A DNA stretch of 64,000 bases from NCBI GenBank assembly GCA_027077805.1, contig JALWTS010000048.1, positions 1-64,000 of the forward strand, given 5' to 3'. The notes beneath the pieces were generated by a model. The model had not been told where the DNA came from. It did no database searches and saw only the letters and a program-made list of their open reading frames with translations. Position 1 is the first letter of the stretch. Each line of letters starts with the position of its first letter. The translations under genes were made by a program, and so were the position numbers. The stretch comes from Gammaproteobacteria bacterium (GTDB lineage: Bacteria > Pseudomonadota > Gammaproteobacteria > JABHGC01). This document shows positions 20,142-28,612 of the stretch, piece after piece.

Positions 20142-20960
20142 ATGATTACAAATCCATTTTCTGATCTTACAATGCTGACGCCTGCTATGATGCAAGGTTA
20201 CGTTATTTTAATGGTTATCCTGGTGGTAGTGGGGACAATCTTGGACATGATGCACAAAAAAAGTGCTAAATACTTTTTTGAAAATTCAAAAAAGGCTGCA
20301 AAAAATGCAAAACGTACAGTGAGTGGTGGTGAGAAAGCCTCGCTTGCAATTCAAACCATTGCGAATGAGGTATTAACTTCTGCGGAATTTGCGAATCCTA
20401 GCCGTAGAATTTCTCATCTATTTACCATGTATGGCTTTATTATCTTTGTGGTAAGCACTGCCATTTTGGTTTTTGCTTATCCAACGGCAGAAACGCCTGC
20501 ACCTCAATTATTGTCAGTTTTATGGCATGTCGGTGCGGCTATGATTTGTTTTGGTGGGTACTGGTTTTGGTTTTTTATCAGAGTGGATGTCTCTGCGGAA
20601 GGTAATCCTTGGTACCGTTTGGTACAAGCAGACATTTTTATTGTGTCTTTATTATTAATGGCGACATTTGCATTAATCTGGTCATTATCAGGTTCCATCT
20701 ATTTCTTTGGTTTATTTATTGCCGCTAGTACCATTCTTTTCAGTACAGTGTTATGGTCAAAATTTGCACATATGTTTTTCAAGCCTGCGGCAGCATTCCA
20801 AAAACGTGTCATCAAGGCAGATGGCTCTAGGGAAAATTTACCTGAGCTTGCGGATAGAAGTAACCCAGCGGATAGAGATAGACACTCTATGGAATTATTA
20901 AAAGATGCCCCATTAAATATGGGTCTCGGTATTAAGCGTGATGCTCCTCATCACTATTAA
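20142..20960 (+). CDS. aprM: Adenylylsulfate reductase membrane anchor AprM
   Basis: AprM is thought to anchor the AprBA complex and pass electrons to the quinone pool when sulfite is oxidised to APS. The 272 residues have about five transmembrane helices (near 16-36, 92-113, 121-146, 162-182 and 187-208). A cytoplasmic loop rich in Lys/Ala (KKAAKNAKRTVSGGEKAS) lies after helix 1, and the tail is hydrophilic. The first position in an aprM-aprB-aprA operon is the hallmark of gammaproteobacterial sulfur oxidisers that lack the Qmo complex at this locus. A good promoter and no intervening gene support operon expression. Confidence 0.9.
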   Translation: MITNPFSDLTMLTPAMMQGYVILMVILVVVGTILDMMHKKSAKYFFENSKKAAKNAKRTVSGGEKASLAIQTIANEVLTSAEFANPSRRISHLFTMYGFIIFVVSTAILVFAYPTAETPAPQLLSVLWHVGAAMICFGGYWFWFFIRVDVSAEGNPWYRLVQADIFIVSLLLMATFALIWSLSGSIYFFGLFIAASTILFSTVLWSKFAHMFFKPAAAFQKRVIKADGSRENLPELADRSNPADRDRHSMELLKDAPLNMGLGIKRDAPHHY

Positions 20961-20992
20961 AATTAAATTCATTAATATAACGGAGAAATAGT

Positions 20993-21472
20993 ATGCCTAC
21001 TTTTGTATATATGACTCGTTGTGATGGTTGTGGTCATTGTGTTGATATCTGTCCTTCTGACATCATGCATATTGATACCGTCACTCGACGTGCTTATAAC
21101 ATTGAACCTAATATGTGCTGGGAGTGTTACTCTTGTGTTAAGGCTTGTCCACATCATGCCATTGACGTTCGTGGCTATGCCGATTTTGCGCCTCTTGGCC
21201 ATAGTGTTCGGGTTATTCGTGAAGAAGAAAAAGGCACCATTGCTTGGAGAATTAAATTCCGAGATGGTACTGAAAAGAATTTCTTATCACCTATTACGAC
21301 GAAACCTTGGGGACAAGGTATTCCTCAACTAGCTGATCAAGCAGCACCTAGTAAAGAAATGCGTGATAGCCAATTATTATTTAACGAGCCTAAATATATT
21401 CGTCTTGATGATGGCGATATCCATACATTGGAATCTAATGGCTTAAAAATGAAAGCAGGGGTATATTACTAA
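20993..21472 (+). CDS. aprB: Adenylylsulfate reductase beta subunit
   Basis: AprB is the ferredoxin-like subunit that moves electrons between AprA and the membrane. The 159 residues carry two [4Fe-4S] sets: C-x2-C-x2-C-x3-C as CDGCGHCVDIC (about 10-20), and CWECYSCVKAC further on. They are followed by HHAIDVRGYADFAPLG and the C-terminal extension that wraps AprA. AACGGAGAAATA just before the ATG gives a good ribosome site. The stop overlaps the aprA start (TAATG). Confidence 0.96.
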   Translation: MPTFVYMTRCDGCGHCVDICPSDIMHIDTVTRRAYNIEPNMCWECYSCVKACPHHAIDVRGYADFAPLGHSVRVIREEEKGTIAWRIKFRDGTEKNFLSPITTKPWGQGIPQLADQAAPSKEMRDSQLLFNEPKYIRLDDGDIHTLESNGLKMKAGVYY

Positions 21473-23346
21473 TGGGTTACAGTACAATTATTGAAGATAA
21501 TATTGATGTTTTGGTTTGTGGTGCTGGTTTAGGTGGAACAGGTGCAGCATTTGAAGCAAGATATTGGGGGCAAGATAAAAAAATCGTGATTGCTGAAAAA
21601 GCAAATATTGATCGCTCTGGTGCGGTAGCACAAGGTTTGTATGCGATTAACTGTTACATGGGGACTCGTTGGGGTGAAAATAAGCCTGAAGATCATGTAC
21701 GTTATGCACGTATTGACTTAATGGGTATGGTTCGTGAAGATTTGCTATTTGATATGGCACGTCATGTCGATTCAGCCGTACACCAATTTGAAGAATGGGG
21801 TTTACCTTTGATGAGAAACCCAAAAACAGGTGCTTATCAACGTGAAGGTCGTTGGCAGATTATGATTCATGGCGAATCTTATAAGCCTATTGTTGCGGAA
21901 GCGGCGAAAAAATCAGCCGATAAAGTTTATAATCGTGTTTGTATTACTCATTTGTTAATGGATGAGTCTAAAGAAAATCGTATTGGTGGTGCGGTTGGTT
22001 TTAATGTGCGTACGGGTAACTATCATGTATTCAAATCAAAAACTGTGATTGTAGGTGCAGGTGGGGCATCTAATATCTTTAAACCTCGTTCTGTGGGTGA
22101 AGGTGCGGGTCGTGTTTGGTATGCCCCTTGGTCATCTGGTTCGGCTTATGCCTTATTAATCGAGGCAGGTGCGAAAATGACCCAAATGGAAAATCGTATC
22201 GTATTAGCACGTTTTAAAGATGGTTATGGTCCTGTTGGTGCTTATTTCTTACATCTTAAAACTTATACGCAAAACGGTATGGGGGAAGAATATGAATCTA
22301 AATGGTTCCCTAGTTTACAGGAAATGGTTGGTAAAGAATACTTAGACCCTGAAGCATCTCATAGAACGCATCGACCCATTCCTACTTGTTTACGCAACCA
22401 TGCCTTTATCAGTGAAGTCAACGCAGGTCGTGGTCCTATTCATATGGTTACAATGGAAGCATTCCAAGACCCCCATTTGGAAGAAGTTGGTTGGGAAAAC
22501 TTCTTGGGTATGACCGTTGGTCAAGCAGTATTATGGGCAGCAACGGATGTTGATCCTAAACATCAAAATCCTGAGTTAACAACTTCTGAGCCTTATGTCA
22601 TGGGTTCTCATGCAACGGGTTGTGGTGCTTGGTGTTCAGGACCTGAAGATGTTTCTCCTGAAGAATATTTCTGGGGTTATAATCGTATGATGACGGTTGA
22701 AGGTTTATTTGGGGCGGGTGATGCGGTTGGTGGTACGCCTCACGCATTCTCATCAGGTTCGTTTACTGAAGGTCGTCTTGCTGCTAAAGCGGCTTGTAAA
22801 TATATTGATGATGGTAAAGCCGAAGGTATTACCGTTTCTGATAAGCAAATTCAACAACGTAAAGAAGAAATCTATAAGCCTTTAGAAACTTATAGAGTTT
22901 ATCGTAATGAAATTACGGCAGGAAGCGTGAATCCTAATTACATCAACCCAAGACAAGGTTTGGATCGTCTGCAAAAATTAATGGATGAATATTGTGGTGG
23001 GGTAACTGTAAACTATATGACGAATGAAAATCTTTTAAAAATTGGTTTGAAAAAATTAGCCATTTTAGAAGAAGATTTAGAAAATATTGCGGCAGAAAAC
23101 ATTCATGAATTAATGCGTGCATGGGAATTAAAACACCGTCATCGTACATCTGAATGTGTGATGCAACACACTTTATTCCGTAAAGAAACTCGTTGGCCTG
23201 GTTATTATTATCGTGGGGACGCTTTGAAGCTCGATGATGAAAACTGGCATGTATTAACGGTTTCTCGTCGTGATCCTAAAACTGGTGAATATACTTTAGA
23301 AAAAGCACCATGTTATCACTTAGTGAGTGAAGACGAAGAGAAATAA
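21472..23346 (+). CDS. aprA: Adenylylsulfate reductase alpha subunit
   Basis: This FAD catalytic subunit interconverts APS and sulfite plus AMP; in this setting it probably runs in the oxidative direction. The 624 residues are full length. Seen are the FAD Rossmann motif VCGAGLGGTGAAFEARYWG, KANIDRSGAVAQGLYAIN, GREGRWQ-type active-site surroundings (REGRWQIMIHGESY), ATGCGAWCSGPED, and GLFGAGDAVGGTPHAFSSGS at the second FAD contact. It is the third gene of aprMBA and is followed by a strong terminator. Confidence 0.98.
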   Translation: MGYSTIIEDNIDVLVCGAGLGGTGAAFEARYWGQDKKIVIAEKANIDRSGAVAQGLYAINCYMGTRWGENKPEDHVRYARIDLMGMVREDLLFDMARHVDSAVHQFEEWGLPLMRNPKTGAYQREGRWQIMIHGESYKPIVAEAAKKSADKVYNRVCITHLLMDESKENRIGGAVGFNVRTGNYHVFKSKTVIVGAGGASNIFKPRSVGEGAGRVWYAPWSSGSAYALLIEAGAKMTQMENRIVLARFKDGYGPVGAYFLHLKTYTQNGMGEEYESKWFPSLQEMVGKEYLDPEASHRTHRPIPTCLRNHAFISEVNAGRGPIHMVTMEAFQDPHLEEVGWENFLGMTVGQAVLWAATDVDPKHQNPELTTSEPYVMGSHATGCGAWCSGPEDVSPEEYFWGYNRMMTVEGLFGAGDAVGGTPHAFSSGSFTEGRLAAKAACKYIDDGKAEGITVSDKQIQQRKEEIYKPLETYRVYRNEITAGSVNPNYINPRQGLDRLQKLMDEYCGGVTVNYMTNENLLKIGLKKLAILEEDLENIAAENIHELMRAWELKHRHRTSECVMQHTLFRKETRWPGYYYRGDALKLDDENWHVLTVSRRDPKTGEYTLEKAPCYHLVSEDEEK

Positions 23347-23391
23347 AACTAACTGTGAACTAGTTAATCAGTGTAGGTGTTTATTTTATTT

Positions 23392-23432
23392 AAAAAAGAT
23401 CAACAATGTATATTACTTGTTGATCTTTTTTT
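23392..23432 (+). terminator. Rho-independent terminator after aprA
   Basis: AAAAAAGATCAACAA at about 23392-23406 pairs with TTGTTGATC (23417-23425), which runs into TTTTTTT (23426-23432). The stem has nine base pairs plus A-T extension, a 10-base loop and a clear T-run. It ends the apr transcript. Confidence 0.9.
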
Positions 23433-23453
23433 GTTATAGAGAAAAGTTTAAAA

Positions 23454-23804
23454 ATGAATATTATAGAACATACCGATGAAGAGATATTAGAAATTGCTCA
23501 TCCTATGTGGGATGATTTAATTAAGTATTCAAATAAAGGTCAATATGGCAAATTTATTAGAAAATTTTCCTACGAAATGTTATTAGGTTTAAACGAAGTA
23601 GAAGTAGGTAAACAATTTGCTAAAAGTGAATTAACTCGAAATTTATCACCAGAATGGGATTATCTTGGTATTATTCGTCGAGGTGAGCATGTAACGGTTT
23701 TATATCGTATTAGAAGCACCAAAAAAGAAGGTGAATGGCTAGGGCGTTTGGTATTAGGTTATGAAAAAGGTGAGGTTAGAATTTTTGGGGCCTCTATTTT
23801 TTAG
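23454..23804 (+). CDS. Unknown small soluble protein behind aprA
   Basis: I do not recognise this 116-residue protein. It has no signal peptide or membrane segment and no Cys. The layout is helical at first (EEILEIAHPMWDDLIKYSNKGQYGKFIRKF) and then alternating strands that end WLGRLVLGYEKGEVRIFGAS, which could be an NTF2-like (cone-shaped) fold; that is inference. It lies 22 bases after the T-run of the apr terminator and 13 bases before an FKBP isomerase gene, so it may be read with either. Normal codon use and a clean frame make it a real gene. Confidence 0.75.
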   Translation: MNIIEHTDEEILEIAHPMWDDLIKYSNKGQYGKFIRKFSYEMLLGLNEVEVGKQFAKSELTRNLSPEWDYLGIIRRGEHVTVLYRIRSTKKEGEWLGRLVLGYEKGEVRIFGASIF

Positions 23805-23817
23805 TGAGTGATTAAAT

Positions 23818-24357
23818 ATGGCAGAAATAATACAAGAACTAGTAGAAGACAAGAAATATGTTGAACTTACCTATAAAATCATTGATGTTAAATCCGAGCA
23901 GATTTTAACTAGGGTAGAATATCCGATTGCCTATGTGCATGGCAGTGAAAATCAACCTTTATTACCACAAGTTACCCAAGAATTAGAGGGCAAAACCGTT
24001 GGTGATACCATTGAAGTCCCCATTGATTGCGAAGAACTCTATGGCAAACGAGATGAGTCTTTAGTGATTACTGATTTTATTGAAAATGTGCCAGAAGAAT
24101 ATCGTGAAGTTGGTACGACTATTGTAATGGAAAATGAAAGTGGTCACACCAAAAACTTTATTGTAACCCGAATTGATGAGAAATCCTTAACCATTGATGG
24201 TAATCATCCACTTTGTGGTCGAGAAGTCATATTTCAACTTGAAATTATTACAGTTCGTGAGGCTACTGATGAGGAAATTGAAGCAGGGGGGAAAGTTGGA
24301 GCGGATCCTGATATTAACGAAATCATGGCAAATGCCGAAAAAACTACTCGCCATTAA
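23818..24357 (+). CDS. FKBP-type peptidyl-prolyl isomerase, SlyD-like
   Basis: This cis-trans prolyl isomerase and chaperone has 179 residues. The FKBP domain reads PIAYVHGSENQPLLPQVTQELEGKTVGDTIEVPI, followed by an insert-in-flap domain and DGNHPLCGREVIFQLEI, then the VREATDEEIEAGG segment typical of SlyD-like proteins. The C-terminal tail lacks the long His/Cys metal-binding region of E. coli SlyD, so a nickel role is unlikely. It is preceded by the unknown small gene and convergent to moeB (4-base overlap of the two ends). Confidence 0.85.
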   Translation: MAEIIQELVEDKKYVELTYKIIDVKSEQILTRVEYPIAYVHGSENQPLLPQVTQELEGKTVGDTIEVPIDCEELYGKRDESLVITDFIENVPEEYREVGTTIVMENESGHTKNFIVTRIDEKSLTIDGNHPLCGREVIFQLEIITVREATDEEIEAGGKVGADPDINEIMANAEKTTRH

Positions 24358-25097
24358 ATAGCTTGGCATATTTTACATTTTGGATCGGCTTTTAGTTTTA
24401 TTATCCGTGATTCCATCGTAGTCGCATCTAAAATAAACAAGCGACTCTCCAAACTACTGCCAATAGTTAAATATTTAATGGTTTCTAAGGCCTGTAAACT
24501 ACCAATCATCCCAACCACTGGTGCCATAACGCCATTATCGGCACAAGTGGTGTCTTGCTCAGAAACATTACCATACAAACAGTGATAACAACCGCTATCT
24601 TGGCTTTGGTTACTAAATATCACAACTTGCCCTTCAAAACGAATGGCCGCACCTGAAACCAATGCTGTTTTTGTCGCAACCGCTACTTGGTTAATTAAAT
24701 AACGTGTGGCAAAATTATCACTGGCATCGACAATCACATCCGCTTGTTGGGCATAGTCAGTGAGTTCTGTTTGATTTAATTTACGATCAATTTCGGTAAT
24801 GTTAATATCAGAATTAATGGCTTGTAATTGTTTTAAGGCAGTGTTTGCTTTCGATAAGCCAATATGCGATTGCTGATATAAAATTTGACGTTGAATATTA
24901 GACAAATCAATAGTATCAAAATCATTGATCATCAAATGCCCAATACCAGAACTAGCTAAATACATGGCAATTGGTGAACCCAAACCACCTAAACCGATCA
25001 ATAATACCGTGCTTTGTTGTAATTTAAGCTGTTGTTCATAACCAAAATTAGGCAAAATAATCTGGCGGCTATAACGTAAAAGTTGTTGATCATCCAT
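24354..25097 (-). CDS. moeB: Molybdopterin-synthase adenylyltransferase (MoeB/ThiF/HesA family)
   Basis: This enzyme adenylates the C terminus of a ubiquitin-like sulfur carrier (MoaD or ThiS). From ATG 25097 it has 247 residues. Seen are RYSRQIILPNFG, the nucleotide loop GLGGLGSP, a zinc site of two CxxC pairs (CYHC and the C-terminal CKIC), and TCADNGVMAPVVG around the catalytic region. It has no rhodanese domain. An in-frame ATG at 25115 exists, but 25097 overlaps the upstream stop as TAATG and gives the usual MDDQQLLRYSRQ N terminus. moaA, elsewhere in the window, fits a molybdenum-cofactor role; a ThiF role cannot be excluded. Confidence 0.9.
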   Translation of the reverse strand: MDDQQLLRYSRQIILPNFGYEQQLKLQQSTVLLIGLGGLGSPIAMYLASSGIGHLMINDFDTIDLSNIQRQILYQQSHIGLSKANTALKQLQAINSDINITEIDRKLNQTELTDYAQQADVIVDASDNFATRYLINQVAVATKTALVSGAAIRFEGQVVIFSNQSQDSGCYHCLYGNVSEQDTTCADNGVMAPVVGMIGSLQALETIKYLTIGSSLESRLFILDATTMESRIIKLKADPKCKICQAI

Positions 25098-25492
25098 TAG
25101 AGATAATAACGCCAATATTCTGAACGCTTATCTTGGCAACCATGTTTGCGTCGTTGATAGTTTTGAATAAAAATTTTTTTGGTACTATCAGGCGATGATG
25201 ACATACCTAAATTAGCACGTTGGGTTTCTTCCGTATAATAATACAAGGCTCGTTTAATTTTATATATTAAGCTATTATCTAAATGAAAGCCTAATTCAAT
25301 TAAAATTTCTTCAATGGTTTGCAGACAAATCTCTTCAATATGGTATTCAATATGCAATTGTTGGGCACTAATGGCTGTCATCACCTTAATTCCCTCTAAT
25401 GCTTGCAAAAAAATACAAGCCGATTGTGCTTGATTGGGATCGGGATGCAAATGACTAAAATAAATTTGGCGAGATTTGCTTAGGGGTTCCAT
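25097..25492 (-). CDS. Unknown protein coupled to moeB, possible HMA-like fold
   Basis: The protein has 131 residues and is not recognised with certainty. Residues about 10-75 read as a beta-alpha-beta-beta-alpha-beta pattern (IYFSHLHPD, helix, IKVMTAISAQQLHIEYHI, helix TIEEILIELGFHLD), like a heavy-metal-associated domain but with no CxxC. The second half is helical and basic (KIKRALYYYTEETQRANLG, then NYQRRKHGC). The stop overlaps the moeB start (TAATG), so the two are translated together. A role beside MoeB-type sulfur activation is inferred from this coupling only. Confidence 0.7.
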   Translation of the reverse strand: MEPLSKSRQIYFSHLHPDPNQAQSACIFLQALEGIKVMTAISAQQLHIEYHIEEICLQTIEEILIELGFHLDNSLIYKIKRALYYYTEETQRANLGMSSSPDSTKKIFIQNYQRRKHGCQDKRSEYWRYYL

Positions 25493-25549
25493 AATCTTTG
25501 AGTATCGCTAAAATTTTTAGCTTTGGAATCATAGCTATTGATGAAATAG

Positions 25550-26170
25550 TCACTCTTGTTCAGATAAAATATCAGAGAGTGTCGGGTCAGTATTTATTTG
25601 ATCATTTAATTTTTCTAATTCAGCTAATGCCTGTTTTGCTTCGTCTATTTCATCGTCAGTATATTGACCTGATTGTTCTGCTTGTTCGATTGTCGCAATC
25701 AATTCAGGTAGTCGTTTGACTTGGTTTAGATAGCTTGCGATTAATTTTTTTTCTTGTCTCGCTTCGTATTGAGCATATAGTTCAGGTTCGTCTAATTCTT
25801 CTTGAGTTGGTGGTTCTACGGCATGATATGCTCTAATTTCAGGTTTTCTATCATCACCTTCTGCTAGATTTTTTTTCATTAAATCAATTGCTTCTTCGGG
25901 AGATATCTTAGCTTGTGCGTCTGCTTGATGACTGGCTTCATCATCATCATACTCATTATTTGAATAATCAATTTCGGGCTGACTAGGCAATATTTGTTTG
26001 TGAGTAATATTGGCAGATTGATTATTATTATTTTGTTGCTGTGTCATGGTAGTTTGCTCGCTGTTGATAGCATTCGCTTGATCTTGAGCTTGTTGATCTG
26101 ATTGATAAAACATGACTAATATAATGACAGCAATGGTGGCAAAAATACCGATAAAAAATTTATTCTTCAT
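25550..26170 (-). CDS. Unknown acidic single-pass membrane protein
   Basis: From ATG 26170 the protein has 206 residues: a transmembrane anchor (KFFIGIFATIAVIILVMFY) and then a Gln/Asn/Asp/Glu-rich low-complexity stretch. The rest is strongly helical and acidic (AHxxxPPTQEELDEPELYAQYEARQEKKLIASY and a C-terminal coiled region). I recognise no domain. The start overlaps the end of the parvulin gene by 11 bases; a TTG start at 26185 is possible but less likely. The pair is probably one transcript, with the tail facing the periplasm. Confidence 0.65.
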   Translation of the reverse strand: MKNKFFIGIFATIAVIILVMFYQSDQQAQDQANAINSEQTTMTQQQNNNNQSANITHKQILPSQPEIDYSNNEYDDDEASHQADAQAKISPEEAIDLMKKNLAEGDDRKPEIRAYHAVEPPTQEELDEPELYAQYEARQEKKLIASYLNQVKRLPELIATIEQAEQSGQYTDDEIDEAKQALAELEKLNDQINTDPTLSDILSEQE

Positions 26171-27434
26171 ATAACTTTTGAGCAATTAAATCATAGTTGA
26201 CATTAATTGTAGCAGTTTTTAGTAATTTTTTTGATAATTGATTAAATTCTTGACGAATTTCAGCCCTGGCTAAGATTTTACTAATGTCATGGCGTAAACC
26301 TTCATCCGTAATGGGAAGCGGTGCTTGCTGTCGTTGTCTAAGTAAATAAATTTCCCAGCCATTAGGTGTACGAAAAGGACGAGAGATTTTATTGACAGGC
26401 TGAAGCAAAGCGATTTTTTTTACTAAGGTCAAATCTTTGTCATCAACTTTAATGATATTTAAATCTCCTGGAGGGGTGAGCTGTTTATCGTTAGTCGTTG
26501 AATATGTTTTAACAGCCGTAGCAAAATCCATACCTTGCTGTAATTCTGCGTACACTTTATCTGCTAGGGCTTGATTATCAAGATGAATATGTTGAGCAGC
26601 GACTTGCGTAACTTGAACATAGTCTTGTTGATGTTGTTTGTAATAGGTTTGAATGGCTTTATCTGTGATTGATTTCGCTCTTTTATATACCTGTTCATTT
26701 TCTTCATGTAGTACTTGAAACGCGCCTATTTGGTGTAAATAAGCCTGTTTGATCCGTTTGTCTTTAATGAGTAAAGACAATTCAGCAATGTTGATATTGG
26801 CTTGTTCTGCTAAATAATAAATGTAGATTTTTAATAAATGTTGTGTTGTAACTTGTTGAATAAACGCTTGATTTTGATTAAAAATGGCTTGTTTGCCACT
26901 AATGGATTGTAATGGGTAAATATCCCACAAATTTACATCTGAAGGGTGGGGTTGATTGGGTAATTGATAACGTGCTAATCGTATTGTTTTCGCTATTTTG
27001 ATTTGTTCTGGATTTAATTTTAAGTGAGAGCGATTTTGCTTAAATACTGCCTTAGTTTTTATTGGTTTAGGTATTGGTATGATGTATTTAGCAGGCATCA
27101 TAGTAATTTTATGTTTAAAATATTGATTTAACAATGCGAATACTTCTGAATCAACGCCTTGTTTTAGTCTAGGTAATATCAATTCATCGAGTTGTTTTAA
27201 TAATGTTGCAGACATCACTCGATTGATAATAATTTCTTCAAGCAGGGGTTTTAATGGCAGAGGGGACCTTGTCTCAAGCGTTTGTTGTAATATTTTAATG
27301 CTATTGCTTGATAGGGGCTGTTGGTTGATTTGTAGCATAATATCAGGGTTATTAATGTTGTAGTGAATTTCTGCATTTGTTGCACAGCTTATTAGCCCAA
27401 GTAATAAAATCATTAATCCCCTGATAGTTCCCAT
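26160..27434 (-). CDS. Periplasmic parvulin-type peptidyl-prolyl isomerase
   Basis: ATG 27434 is preferred over 27440 because AGGA lies six bases ahead of it. The 424 residues begin with a signal sequence that may be a lipoprotein type (LLGLISCATNAE). A long N-terminal helical chaperone-like region of the SurA/PpiD kind follows. The parvulin domain near 275-375 has AAQHIHLDNQALADKVYAELQQGMDFA, the PPGDLNIIKVDD core and SRPFRTPNGWEIYLL. The N-terminal half is unusual and not assigned. It probably helps fold exported proteins; the neighbours on both sides are exported or membrane anchored. Confidence 0.8.
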   Translation of the reverse strand: MGTIRGLMILLLGLISCATNAEIHYNINNPDIMLQINQQPLSSNSIKILQQTLETRSPLPLKPLLEEIIINRVMSATLLKQLDELILPRLKQGVDSEVFALLNQYFKHKITMMPAKYIIPIPKPIKTKAVFKQNRSHLKLNPEQIKIAKTIRLARYQLPNQPHPSDVNLWDIYPLQSISGKQAIFNQNQAFIQQVTTQHLLKIYIYYLAEQANINIAELSLLIKDKRIKQAYLHQIGAFQVLHEENEQVYKRAKSITDKAIQTYYKQHQQDYVQVTQVAAQHIHLDNQALADKVYAELQQGMDFATAVKTYSTTNDKQLTPPGDLNIIKVDDKDLTLVKKIALLQPVNKISRPFRTPNGWEIYLLRQRQQAPLPITDEGLRHDISKILARAEIRQEFNQLSKKLLKTATINVNYDLIAQKLYEE

Positions 27435-27467
27435 GATCATTCCTGTTTAGTACCTATGATTTATCTA

Positions 27468-28439
27468 TCAATAAAATGTATTCGCTGCCTTAGTGAGTAT
27501 TGTAATGACGTTTGCAATGGCATGAGGAATTAATTTTTTAGCCGCATTCTTACGTGTATCATAAGCGTTGTCATATAATACCTCGGGGTGTGCGTAGGCT
27601 TGTTCAGCGGTATAAGTCCAAATAGCACGAACATCATGATCCGTATTATAGTTTTGCAGAGCTGTCTCAACGGCATCTGGATCGCCTAAGTTTTCTTTGT
27701 CATAATAATTTTCTACCCAGCCTTCCCAACTAGCGTGGCTGTTCGCAGATGTTACCCAAACATGATGTGGTTGAGCAACATCGCCTGACACATGAAGACT
27801 ATAACCTAATAGTTCCATTGAAGGATTAGCAATAAATTGCTCATACCAGTATTTGCCCAAGTTATCAATGGGTTGCCAAGAAATTTCTTGAAAATCTTCA
27901 TAATGTTTTTTTAAACTTGAATCACTGCCTTGACGATAATGAGCTTCAGTAGTGGCAAAATCATTTTTATGTAGTTGTAAGTTGTACAAATAGGTTTTCG
28001 CAAAAGCATCAATATCAGCCCATGCTCTAGGGTCCTTAGTATGATAGCGGTAATCATAACCTCCATGATCATTGCCATGTTCATCTTCGCCACGAGTCAT
28101 ATTGATAAAATGCCAATAAGACGTATATTGAACAATAGAAGACGCTAATCCACCTAAAGGTGCGCGTTCATAAGCTCGAAACCACTCACCTAAACGAGTA
28201 TCTTGGAAATCATCCACATCAAATGCAGCTTGTCCTAAGATTTCACTGGCTTGTTCATGACTGCCTGCCGCTGCAACATAAAAATCATGGGCTCGTTGTT
28301 GTTCCATTGTCGCTCTGGGAGAATTCATGTAATCCAAAGCGTCTTCAACAATGCGTTTGTGAGTCGGTTGCGACCAAGCAAATAGGCTTGATGAGGTCAA
28401 TAATAGCATTGAACTGAGTAGGGTTTTTATGCACTGTTT
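27468..28439 (-). CDS. Secreted zinc-dependent phospholipase C / S1-P1 nuclease-fold protein
   Basis: ATG 28439 is preferred (AAAGG six bases ahead), giving 323 residues. The signal peptide (LLSSMLLLTSSSLFA) is followed directly by a Trp: cleavage after FA leaves WSQPTHKRIVEDAL at the new N terminus. In the zinc phospholipase C / S1-P1 nuclease superfamily the N-terminal Trp itself binds zinc, so this fits well. Other zinc ligands are probably in THKRI, SHEQASEILGQAAFDVDDFQD, SYWHFI, YSLHVSGDVAQPHHV and SHASWEGWVE. Whether it cuts lipid, nucleic acid or something else is not clear. Confidence 0.8.
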   Translation of the reverse strand, partial: KQCIKTLLSSMLLLTSSSLFAWSQPTHKRIVEDALDYMNSPRATMEQQRAHDFYVAAAGSHEQASEILGQAAFDVDDFQDTRLGEWFRAYERAPLGGLASSIVQYTSYWHFINMTRGEDEHGNDHGGYDYRYHTKDPRAWADIDAFAKTYLYNLQLHKNDFATTEAHYRQGSDSSLKKHYEDFQEISWQPIDNLGKYWYEQFIANPSMELLGYSLHVSGDVAQPHHVWVTSANSHASWEGWVENYYDKENLGDPDAVETALQNYNTDHDVRAIWTYTAEQAYAHPEVLYDNAYDTRKNAAKKLIPHAIANVITILTKAANTFY

Positions 28440-28612
28440 CATGATCATCCTTTGGTGTTTAAATTTTGGCATGAATATAAGATAATAATTGTATTGAAAT
28501 ATTTCCCGTATTCAAACCGTTTATCCGCTAATTATAGACCATTAGTCTGGAATATCAGGGGGGAAGCTGTAAACTTCAGAAATTCCTTTGCCCATACCCC
28601 AAAGCATCATCA

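Noticed and set aside
28542-28610. 22-codon minus-strand frame just after the coiled-coil gene (MMLWGMGKGISEVYS...)
   Set aside because: It starts close to the stop with a weak ribosome site, and the peptide is too short to assign. It may be a real small ORF but cannot be supported.
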